Assembly (NCBI RefSeq): GCF_032999765.1
Contig: NZ_CP136051.1
Span: 2,394,417-2,458,416 of the forward strand
Origin: Imperialibacter roseus
GTDB taxonomy: Bacteria > Bacteroidota > Bacteroidia > Cytophagales > Cyclobacteriaceae
DNA length: 64,000 nt
Reading direction: 5' to 3'
The position numbers and the translations under genes are program-made. Shown in pieces: positions 27,217-36,000 of the stretch (the stretch's first letter is position 1; each line of letters starts with the position of its first letter). The notes under the pieces are model-generated. The model saw only the letters and a list, made by a program, of their open reading frames with translations, had not been told where the DNA came from and ran no database searches.

Positions 27217-28972
27217 AAAAGTATCGCTCCAGTAAAATAGACCCTTTTTCTCCCTTCAACTCTAGCTCCAATTTGAGTTTTTTCTCATCGAACGACAGTC
27301 GACTAAACACTGGAGGCAAGATGAATGAACTCTCGTTGTCATAAGCCAACCCGAACAAGGGGCTATCGGAGGGATCTGCATATACCGCAATAATATTCAG
27401 TTGCTTATGCTTGTCAGCAACAATACCGAAATAGTTCTTTTCTGATGCTGGGAGCGGGCCGGTCACCTTCCATTTAACTGAGAGCTTTGAATTGGCAAAT
27501 GTAGCTACTTGCGAATCTTCTTTATCTGCAAGGGTCAATTCATAGGGGGCAAATTCGCCCCATGGCTCATCGTTGTTTTCTTCTGCCAGGGAATAGAAGT
27601 TCGCCTTTACCGGAAATGTCGGCTCAAACTCATTGAATGCCTGGTCGAGAAACACTGTGCCACTTTCAGTTGAACAGGTGAAATAAAAATGACAACCCCC
27701 GGTAGGGCAGTCCATAATACCGTCTTCGAAATACCAGATTGTTATCTGTTCGTATTTTGGTGGCACCGCAAAGACGGCATTTTCCAAATCAAAAACACCG
27801 TACGACAGATCGTAGCTCTCAGGACTTTTGCACACAGCAGCCAGAACAAGACTATTCCGTAATCGGTCGTGAAACCTGAAGTCAACTTCCTTTTCCAGCT
27901 TGCCGTCCTTGTTGTACACAAAGTAGTGATACACCTGCATCTCTTCCATGTTCATCTGATCTCCCATTGTACCGACATATACCTTTTCTGATGCCTGAAT
28001 AATGGTAGTGACGTTATAAGTAAAATTTTCAACTGTTAAAAGCTCTTGTCCATCCGCTTGATATAATTCCAATGGCTCATTGTCGCTGCCTCTGGTTTTG
28101 TAAAAACCACCATTAATGATTGGATATAGCTGAGCGGGCTGGGGATAAATAACTAAATTGTAGGATGGGCTGTAGAAGCCGTATCGGAACCTTTCAACAG
28201 GATCTTTTAATTCATCACCACTTAACGACCAGTCTCCTTCGAGGTCATCTGTTCCTGTGACCTGGGCCACCCGAATATATTGCGCCGACAAAGGATTTTC
28301 AATATCAAACCTGGGAACCTCAATTTCTGCGAAAGAATTGGGTACTACAAATTTGTTCTCTGTGGTTGAAAATACGCCGGACTTTTGGATGCCATGTTCC
28401 AGCTTAAACTTGACCTCGTGTTCTCCCCATTGTGGCCCGTAGTCTTTTCCCCATGAAACGTGACTAAAGTGGTGAGTGTAATGGGTATCGTCTATTTTTT
28501 CAATTCCATTTCGGTAAAACCCGATTTCAGGAACGGAGGGGTCTTCTGTGGCCGGTGAGTTAATGGTAATTGTGTTATCTGCATTTCTAGTCAATACGAA
28601 GGACTCCTTCATTTGAAGGCCGTAGCCGGTATTCGTTAAAAAATACAGGCAGTATTCCGATTCGTTCAGTGGATAGAGTTCCAGCGCAGGATAATCTCTT
28701 GCGAAGATGACTTCTTTTTGGGCCACATTGTCGAAAAGCCCAATCAGGCCATTCTTCACGATAAATGAGAACTCAGGCTGTAGCGCTGGCAGCACCAGGT
28801 TATAGCCACCGGCAATCCTTCCATCGTCGCCAGTCAACTCGTATTTTCCGTTTGCTTTGGCGAGGGTGTAGTTTTTTCCGTTGTAGTCGAGAAGGAGTGT
28901 TGAAGTCTGTGCTTTCATCGAGTGATTAGAATAACCAGCAAAGAGCGCTAAAAACAGCCAGGGCTTTTTCAT
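27206..28972 (-). CDS. Hypothetical exported protein, 588 aa
   Basis: First gene of a three-gene minus-strand operon. An upstream in-frame ATG exists at 28993, but the ATG at 28972 gives a clean signal peptide (MKKPWLFLALFAGYSN) ending near AQT, so I prefer it. The mature protein looks all-beta, with motifs such as NGLIGLFDNVAQKEVIF and YGLQMKESFVLT that recall WG-type repeat proteins, though I cannot define regular repeats. There are few cysteines and no catalytic motif. The role is unknown; the location is probably periplasm or cell surface. Confidence 0.65.
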   Translation of the reverse strand: MKKPWLFLALFAGYSNHSMKAQTSTLLLDYNGKNYTLAKANGKYELTGDDGRIAGGYNLVLPALQPEFSFIVKNGLIGLFDNVAQKEVIFARDYPALELYPLNESEYCLYFLTNTGYGLQMKESFVLTRNADNTITINSPATEDPSVPEIGFYRNGIEKIDDTHYTHHFSHVSWGKDYGPQWGEHEVKFKLEHGIQKSGVFSTTENKFVVPNSFAEIEVPRFDIENPLSAQYIRVAQVTGTDDLEGDWSLSGDELKDPVERFRYGFYSPSYNLVIYPQPAQLYPIINGGFYKTRGSDNEPLELYQADGQELLTVENFTYNVTTIIQASEKVYVGTMGDQMNMEEMQVYHYFVYNKDGKLEKEVDFRFHDRLRNSLVLAAVCKSPESYDLSYGVFDLENAVFAVPPKYEQITIWYFEDGIMDCPTGGCHFYFTCSTESGTVFLDQAFNEFEPTFPVKANFYSLAEENNDEPWGEFAPYELTLADKEDSQVATFANSKLSVKWKVTGPLPASEKNYFGIVADKHKQLNIIAVYADPSDSPLFGLAYDNESSFILPPVFSRLSFDEKKLKLELELKGEKGSILLERYFYDE

Positions 28973-29009
28973 TTCGTCAGAAACTAGGCACATACATTAA
29001 AATATTCAC

Positions 29010-29017
29010 TAAGTTTA
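29010..29017 (+). promoter_or_regulatory. Candidate -7 box for the 297-aa exported protein gene
   Basis: TAAGTTTA differs from TAnnTTTG only in the last base and lies 22 bases before the ATG at 29039. No TTG at the right spacing was seen. Low support. Confidence 0.25.
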
Positions 29018-29038
29018 AAGATCAGCAATGAATTCAGA

Positions 29039-29932
29039 ATGAGCAAGTTATATTGTATTATAATGACTGCCGTATTGATGATTGGAAGCCGTTCAGATGC
29101 GATTGGTCAGCATCCGGTAGTATTTAATGTGCTCGATTCAGATGGTGCCGTTTTCAATGGACGGAATCTTGAACCATTTGATGAATTGCAGCAGGGAGAC
29201 ACCGTGTTTGTTGCAAAGGATGGTTACCTGGCCCTAATCAGCAATTACTATCATGGTATTGAGTTGCACGGAGACACAACCTTTATTATTCCTTCATTTC
29301 AAGGGATATGGCTGGATGAGTCGTTGGAGAGGCCGCCACTGAGAAAGCTGCATCTTGAGGATCGATTAGCCCGGGGTGGGGCAGTAGAGCACGATATGCA
29401 ATACCTGGAATTTCTATGGCCCGACAAGTGGCGGCATATGCCAGGAGAAAAACCATGCTTCAACTGGCGGCTGGTTGGTTACGATCAGGGTGATGGTGAG
29501 AGTTATGCCCTGTCTGTTAGTGATATTTTTGATGAAATGACGGTTCCTGTAGACACCGTTACCAGCACCATGCTTCAGCTTTCGCTCGATACCCTGCCCA
29601 ACCTTTTTGAGGCAATGTCGACTGGCGGCGCATTTGCATTCAAAGTTAGCGCACTAAACCAGGGTGGTACGAGTTTTGAATCAGGTTTGACTTTTCACGT
29701 TGTTCAGAACTACCCAACAGTTTTCATGAGCCGGGTAAACCCCTGTATCGTGTCCAATGCGGTAGAGGCGGTTGCTATGGCGCTGTACTATGAGTACAAC
29801 TTCGATACCTTTACCAGAGAAACAGCGGATTTTTATCGCCTCGCCTCCTCTCTCTCGAGTAGAGATGTGTACAGGAAGATTGAAAGGCATTTCCTGAGGA
29901 GAAAAAACTGGCGTTTTCGTGAACGAGAGTAG
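29039..29932 (+). CDS. Hypothetical exported protein, 297 aa
   Basis: A signal peptide of about 24 residues (KLYCIIMTAVLMIGSRSDAIGQ) is followed by a beta-rich region with a pattern seen in regulatory/stalk proteins: VFVAKDGYLALISNYYHGIELHGDTTF (about residues 56-82). The C-terminal end is charged (RHFLRRKNWRFRERE). No transmembrane helix follows the signal. I cannot name a family. It is transcribed away from the three-gene exported operon and lies just upstream of the hybrid sensor gene, with its own and the sensor's promoters in between. Confidence 0.65.
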   Translation: MSKLYCIIMTAVLMIGSRSDAIGQHPVVFNVLDSDGAVFNGRNLEPFDELQQGDTVFVAKDGYLALISNYYHGIELHGDTTFIIPSFQGIWLDESLERPPLRKLHLEDRLARGGAVEHDMQYLEFLWPDKWRHMPGEKPCFNWRLVGYDQGDGESYALSVSDIFDEMTVPVDTVTSTMLQLSLDTLPNLFEAMSTGGAFAFKVSALNQGGTSFESGLTFHVVQNYPTVFMSRVNPCIVSNAVEAVAMALYYEYNFDTFTRETADFYRLASSLSSRDVYRKIERHFLRRKNWRFRERE

Positions 29933-29951
29933 CCGTTTGGTTTCTCCGGAA

Positions 29952-29981
29952 TTGGTCAAGGGTGAGAGGCTATCATATTTG
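29952..29981 (+). promoter_or_regulatory. Promoter of the hybrid sensor gene
   Basis: TTG at 29952-29954, a spacer of exactly 19 bases, and CATATTTG at 29974-29981 (one mismatch to TAnnTTTG) give the Bacteroidota -33/-7 layout. Predicted start is near 29988, with a leader of about 68 bases before the ATG at 30056. Confidence 0.5.
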
Positions 29982-30055
29982 TATTTGGTTTAATACTATG
30001 CCAAACAATTTGAACGCCCTATATTGACCAATCAATCAGCTCGCTATTTTTTTTC

Positions 30056-32827
30056 ATGAAAAGAGGACTTTTCGGTTTTTTTATCTTTTTGACGCTGCAC
30101 ATTCCACTCGGTAGCTATGGGCAGGCAGTGAAGGGCGTCCTAACATATGCCGGAGAGGAAAGGTTGGCTTTGGACGGTGAATGGGCTTTCTATTGGAAGC
30201 AACTTCTGCCGCCAGGAGACGAGGCATTTGTCGCCACGGAAGCTCGCTACGTTAAACAAGTATCCTATTGGAATACCCACCCAGAGCTAAAGGAGCAGCT
30301 ACCAGCGTTTGGCTATGCTACCTACCGGCTGGTTGTTGAGTCGACGCAGGACTACAGGGTCGCCGTGGAAATACCCGGCTTCAATTTGTCGTATGCACTT
30401 TTTCTCAACGGGGAACTGATCAGCAGCGATGGCGTGGTGTCCGATTCCAAAGACACCTATGTTCCCGACTGGACGGTCAGCATGAAAACCGTGATGCTGC
30501 ATGAGGGCGAAAATGAAATAGTGGTTCAGGTGGCCAATTTTGATCACTCCAATGGTGGCTTTTTTAAACCGATCATTATCGGCGACCCCGATGTGCTTCC
30601 ACACGAAAGAGACCTCAACCTCATCATCGAAACGTTCAATATTGGGGGGGTGTTTCTTGTCGGATGTTTCTTCGTTGGCCTGTTTTTCTATTTGGGTGAA
30701 GACAAATCATTCCTGTTCTACGGTCTGTTTGTTATTATGTACGCCTTGTATATCAGCAACTATGGCCAGTATGTGTTCGGTACAGTCTTTCCTGGGGTTC
30801 CATCCAGATTCAAGCTGAAAATCACCTACCTGACCATGTATCTGGCGTGGCTGTTTTACACACTTTTTCTGTGCGAACTGTTCAAGGAGGATTTTCATAA
30901 AATTGTTTCAAGGATTGCTCTCATTATTGCTGTTCCTCTGTGCCTTTCAGCATTGGTATTGCCCATGAGCATTTATACGCTAACCCTGGTTCCGTTCAGT
31001 GTTGTTGCTCTGGTGTATATCATTTATGGATTTTACATCACTTTGGTGGCACGAGTACGGAAAAGGGGAGGCTCCTTGTCTATTTTTTTAGGCTTGGCTC
31101 TCTGCACGTTGGCGATCGTGATTCTGTCGGCTTATCATTATAACCTGATTCTTACCAGGCCTAACGCCATCAGCGTGCTGTTTACGGCCACTTTTTTTGT
31201 CATGTCCTTTGCCTTTGCTGAGAAGATTGGTAAAGCCTTTAGTTCCGCAAGGGCGCTACAGCTTGAAACTGCTTCACAAAAACGGGAGATCGAAATACAG
31301 GCCAGAGAACTGAAGCAACTGGATGAAGCCAAATCAAGGTTTTTCGCCAATATCTCTCATGAGTTCCGCACCCCGCTTACCATGATTTTTGGGCCCGTGC
31401 GGGAGCTCTTACTAGCTGTTCACGATAGCCGCCCCAGAAAGTATTTGCAAACTATCCAAAACAACGCCAGCCGTTTGTTAAAGCTGGTCAACCAGATTCT
31501 GGAGTTGGCAAAGCTTGATGCCGGGCACCAAATGCTGGTGAAAGAGTATGTCGACGTCAGCAAATTCATTATCGAAACGGCTGAGAGCTTTCAACTGGAA
31601 GCGAAGTCAAACAGTATCAAGCTCTTGCTAAGGGCCAGCGATCAGATTTCAGGCTGGATTGATCCTGATGCGCTTGAAAAGATCGTATTGAACCTGTTGT
31701 CCAACGCATTCAAGTTTACGCCGGGCGGAGGAACTATTGCCCTGACGCTTTCTTTGGAAGGCACAAAAGCAAGGATCGATGTTGAAGATACTGGTATTGG
31801 CATACCACAAGATCAATTGTCTTTCATTTTCGACAGGTTCTATCATACAGAGAGTGACAAGCAGGCAAGCTCAGGTATTGGGCTTAGTTTGGTAAAGGCG
31901 CTGGTAGATCAGCTGAATGGTGAGATTACTGTAGAGAGTGAGCCGGGGGTTCGAACCTGCTTTAGGCTTCTCTTGCCCCTGGAGAAAGACGAAACCGAGG
32001 GCAGCTCCACAATTGGCGGTGCTACCACTGCTTCCGAAGAGATGGCAGGCGTAACCGAAAATGGGGAAACTCCCAGAATACTGGTGATTGAAGACAATGA
32101 TGAGGTGCGCCAGCTTATTGCAGATGTCTTAAGCCACGATTTTGAAGTGTTATCTGCCTCCAATGGAACCTCAGGCATCGCAACAGCCATTGAGCAAACG
32201 CCTGATGGAATCATCTGCGATTTGATGATGCCTGGTGTTGACGGGTTTGAGGTGTGTGCGCAATTGAAACAAAACGAGAAAACCAGTCACATTCCCATTG
32301 TGATGCTGACCGCCAAAGCCGACAAGGAAAGTAAAATAAAGGGGCTGGAGACGGCGGCCGACGACTACCTGACCAAGCCGTTTGATCAGAAGGAGCTCAT
32401 TGTGAGGCTTAGGAACCTGCTGGAGAGCAGGCGGCAGCTCATGCATAAATACAGTCAGCAAACGATGCTGAAGCCCCAGGAGATTGCGGTCTCATCCATC
32501 GACAAGGTTTTCCTGGAAAAGGTGATTGCAGCGGTTAACACCCACCTGGCTGATGAAGGCTTTTCAGTAGAAGAACTCAGCAGGGAGGTGGGCATGAGCA
32601 AAAGCCAGCTCAACCGCAAACTACAGGCCTTGATTGGCCAAACACCCAATAAGTTAATAAGAAGTTTCAGGCTGCAACAAGCCTATGAGCTATTGGAGAA
32701 GAACGCTGGCTCAATAGCTGAAATTGCCTATATGACCGGCTTTTCCAGCCCCAACTACTTCAATGCCGTGTTCAAAGATGAATTTGGCATAGTGCCGGGA
32801 CAGGTCCAACGCAATAAAGCTGATTAG
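30056..32827 (+). CDS. Hybrid sensor: 7TM-DISM domain, histidine kinase, receiver, AraC DNA-binding domain
   Basis: A 923-aa one-protein two-component system. A signal peptide (1-22) is followed by a jelly-roll, sugar-binding-like periplasmic domain (about 30-185, LALDGEWAFYWKQLLPPGDE), seven transmembrane helices of the 7TM-DISM type (about 190-395), a coiled linker, a DHp domain with H435 in ANISHEFRTPLTM, an ATPase domain (NLLSNAFKFTPGGG, DTGIGIP, GIGLSLVKALV), a receiver (about 672-790) with phospho-acceptor D722 in ICDLMMPGVDGFEV, and an AraC helix-turn-helix output (about 820-920, EIAYMTGFSSPNYFNAVFKDEFG). It would bind DNA upon phosphorylation. The large secreted proteins downstream, preceded by paired direct repeats, are the likely targets. 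Confidence 0.94.
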   Translation: MKRGLFGFFIFLTLHIPLGSYGQAVKGVLTYAGEERLALDGEWAFYWKQLLPPGDEAFVATEARYVKQVSYWNTHPELKEQLPAFGYATYRLVVESTQDYRVAVEIPGFNLSYALFLNGELISSDGVVSDSKDTYVPDWTVSMKTVMLHEGENEIVVQVANFDHSNGGFFKPIIIGDPDVLPHERDLNLIIETFNIGGVFLVGCFFVGLFFYLGEDKSFLFYGLFVIMYALYISNYGQYVFGTVFPGVPSRFKLKITYLTMYLAWLFYTLFLCELFKEDFHKIVSRIALIIAVPLCLSALVLPMSIYTLTLVPFSVVALVYIIYGFYITLVARVRKRGGSLSIFLGLALCTLAIVILSAYHYNLILTRPNAISVLFTATFFVMSFAFAEKIGKAFSSARALQLETASQKREIEIQARELKQLDEAKSRFFANISHEFRTPLTMIFGPVRELLLAVHDSRPRKYLQTIQNNASRLLKLVNQILELAKLDAGHQMLVKEYVDVSKFIIETAESFQLEAKSNSIKLLLRASDQISGWIDPDALEKIVLNLLSNAFKFTPGGGTIALTLSLEGTKARIDVEDTGIGIPQDQLSFIFDRFYHTESDKQASSGIGLSLVKALVDQLNGEITVESEPGVRTCFRLLLPLEKDETEGSSTIGGATTASEEMAGVTENGETPRILVIEDNDEVRQLIADVLSHDFEVLSASNGTSGIATAIEQTPDGIICDLMMPGVDGFEVCAQLKQNEKTSHIPIVMLTAKADKESKIKGLETAADDYLTKPFDQKELIVRLRNLLESRRQLMHKYSQQTMLKPQEIAVSSIDKVFLEKVIAAVNTHLADEGFSVEELSREVGMSKSQLNRKLQALIGQTPNKLIRSFRLQQAYELLEKNAGSIAEIAYMTGFSSPNYFNAVFKDEFGIVPGQVQRNKAD

Positions 32828-32920
32828 AGAATCAATTCGTACTCCTTTCTTCATTCCTGTCAGTAAGGCAATTTTTGTTTCGAAAAAACCCTGCTTATTC
32901 TGGAAATATCCTTCTTCGCT

Positions 32921-32955
32921 TCAAAACCTTAAGCATTTGCATCAAAACCTTAAGC
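32921..32955 (+). promoter_or_regulatory. Paired 14-bp direct repeats with 21-bp period, candidate AraC-type operator
   Basis: TCAAAACCTTAAGC occurs exactly at 32921-32934 and again at 32942-32955, so the centres are 21 bp (two helical turns) apart. AraC-family proteins bind paired direct repeats with this spacing. The pair lies 61 bases before the ATG of the T9SS cargo gene and just downstream of the gene for an AraC-output sensor. There is no good TAnnTTTG box between repeat and ATG, which fits an activator-dependent promoter. Confidence 0.55.
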
Positions 32956-33015
32956 TGAAGAAAATGCTAATACTGAGCTTTGAGACTGAATTAAAACGCA
33001 TCCAAATTCAGCTCT

Positions 33016-36000
33016 ATGAAAGTCAGAATGATCTTCGCCCTTTTGGTACTCGCTGTTGTAAGGCCAACCTGGGCTCAGTTTAATGAAGACGCAGTCAATA
33101 GCATCGTCATCAACGAGACCTCAGCCGGTGGAGTGAGTGACTGGGGCGACTACGACAATGATGGCGATCTGGATTTGGTCATTGGCTCCTTTGGTTTTCT
33201 TTTCGTGGAGTTATATATCAATGAGGGCGGCACTTTTACACTCTCAAACCCTGGTATCTTTAGCACCAACGGTGGCAATATTAAATGGGGGGATTACGAT
33301 GGAGATGATGACCTCGACTTACTGGTTACTCGTTCCAGGTCATTTTCCGACGATTATTTACTGAAGCTGTATGAAAATGAGGAGGGTATTTTTACAGATG
33401 TAACCAACGAGGCGGGCTTACCGACCTCGCTTTCCCATTTTGGAAGTTGGGGCGATTTTGACGGCGATGATGACCTCGACCTGGCGGTGATCGCCACAAA
33501 AGACGGCAAAATCAAAGCCATTATTTATGAGAACAATAGTGGTGTTTTTACGGACATTAATGCTGCACTGCCTGAAGCGGAAGAAGGCACAGTAACCTGG
33601 GCGAATTTTGATGAATCAGGAGACCTGGAACTGTTGGTTACAGGTTTCAATCGAACGGCATTCAAAACGCAAAGTAGCATTTTCAAAAGAGTGGATGGTG
33701 CGTTTGAAGACTCCGGCGCCGGGCTCTCCGGTGTTATGTACAGCTCAGCCAGTGCAGGCGATTTTGATGGAGACAGCGACCTGGATATTATTCTGACAGG
33801 TTCTGCCAATAGCCTCGCCACCCACCCGACAGGGGTGCCCAAATCTTTCATCTATCGGAATGATGATGGAGCCTTCACGGCCCTAAGCGCCGGGATTAGC
33901 GACGTGATGTATGGATCCTCTGATTGGGGTGATTACGACGATGATGGTGATGACGACCTTATTGTGACAGGACTGACAAACTACCTGGAAGGGGAAGCCA
34001 TCAGCAAAATATACCAAAGCAATGGTGACGGGACTTTTGCTGACGTGGAAGCGCTACTTCCGTCAACCATTTTTGGAAATGCGCAATGGGGCGACTATGA
34101 CGGCGATACCGATCTTGATTTTGTTCTCATTGGGCAACAATACATTTATGACGACCTGCCGGTCAGAAAGGTTTATACCAACATGCTATTGCCAGAAACG
34201 TCAATCGACCTGGTCACAATCAATGAAAACATGCCGGTAGGCACTGTCATTGGTGAATTGACTACCGTTCCGGCAGGAGACTATTCCTATAGCTTGGCAG
34301 CCGATGTGGCGGACAACACATCTTTCGTTGTGGAGGGAAGCCAACTTCTGTCTAAACTGATTTTTGACTATGAGTCACAAAGTAGCTACTTAATAACGGT
34401 TGAGGCCTCTATTGATGGTGAAATCACGCACAGCCAATTGCTGGCGATAGAAATAAACGACCTGAACGAAGCGCCATCGTTCATTCAACTGGATAATCTT
34501 GCGGTCAACAGATCGGTGGGAAATGGAGGGCTTGTAGCGACGTTATCCGCCAATGACCCTGATGCAGATAATGAGCACGAATTCGCACTTACAAGCGGCG
34601 AAGGTGACGATTTCAATAGCCAGTTCAGCATTGCAGGCAATATGCTGATTGTCGACAGTCCCGGAAGCCTTTCAGCGGGAGCCTACAGCATTCGCATAAA
34701 GGCAGTAGACCAGGATGAGGCCGCCGTTGAGCAAGGCTTGGTCATTGACGTGATTGATGACATTCCCTGGACATTCGTGCGCAATGACCTTGCCTCCGAA
34801 GTTCTCGAAGCGATGACTTTCACCGACGCTGATTGGGCGGACTATGATGGCGATGGCGATCAGGACTTGCTCATCGTTGGAACAGATGAATCAAGTCAGC
34901 CGGTGGTAAGAATATACCAAAACGATCTGGGCACTTTTGTTGATACCGAAGCCAGCTTGCCAATATTGTTGGCCGGTGCTGCGAGGTGGGGCAAAAGAAC
35001 AGCTGATGGATATGCTGACGTCCTGCTGACAGGCTCAGTCGACGGAGTTCCCCAAACAGAGGTTTATCATTACGAGAATGGAGGGTGGAATAAGACTGCC
35101 AGCGACTTTGTAAGCGTAGGCGATCTCGGATCAAGTTATGTCGATTGGGCGGATTATGACCAGGATGGTGACCTGGATGTGGTGTTGACAGGGTCTACCG
35201 CCAGCAGTATAAAGTACTCAAAAATCTATCGAAACGATGAGGGAACCTATATCGACATTGAGGCTACTCTGGCCGTGGTGTCGGATGGAATTGTAGAGTG
35301 GGGCGACTATGACGGTGATGGTGATCTGGACCTGGCTTTGGCTGGTGATGGCTGGTTTGAATTTGTCGGCAAGGTTTACAGAAATGATGGTGGACAATTC
35401 GTCGACATTGGGGCTGACATCACACCCGTAGGTGTTAGCTCCCTGCGGTGGGGTGATTATGACAATGATGGTGACTTAGACTTATTGCTTCACGGCATTG
35501 ATACTGATTGGGTCACTCATACCTACATCTACGAATATGACGGCAACAGCTTTGTAGAAACTGAGCTCTTTCTCGGCTTCGGAACCAGTTACGTAGACTG
35601 GGCAGACTACGATCATGATGGTGATTTCGACATCATTGCCACAGGCTCATTGGTGGAGTCGGAAAACATTACTACCCGTGTTTTTGAAAACAATGACAAG
35701 GCTTTCTCCGATTTGCTGATGGATTTGCCGGGGGCAATCCTTGGCCAGGTGCAATGGATCAATATTGATAGCGACCTCGACCTGGACTATCTGATAACAG
35801 GGTTCAATGGCAGCAATGTCATTTCTGAATTATATCTCAACCAGCTCCTCTCCAATCAGGCGCCTGCCGACTTACTGCTTGACAATGCTCATCTCATACA
35901 ATCTGCAGGTTTACAGGCCCTGGTGGGTAGTTTTTCGGTGGTTGATCCCGACGAAGCAAATGCGCATACCTATTCGCTAGCCACTGGTGAGGGCGATGAA

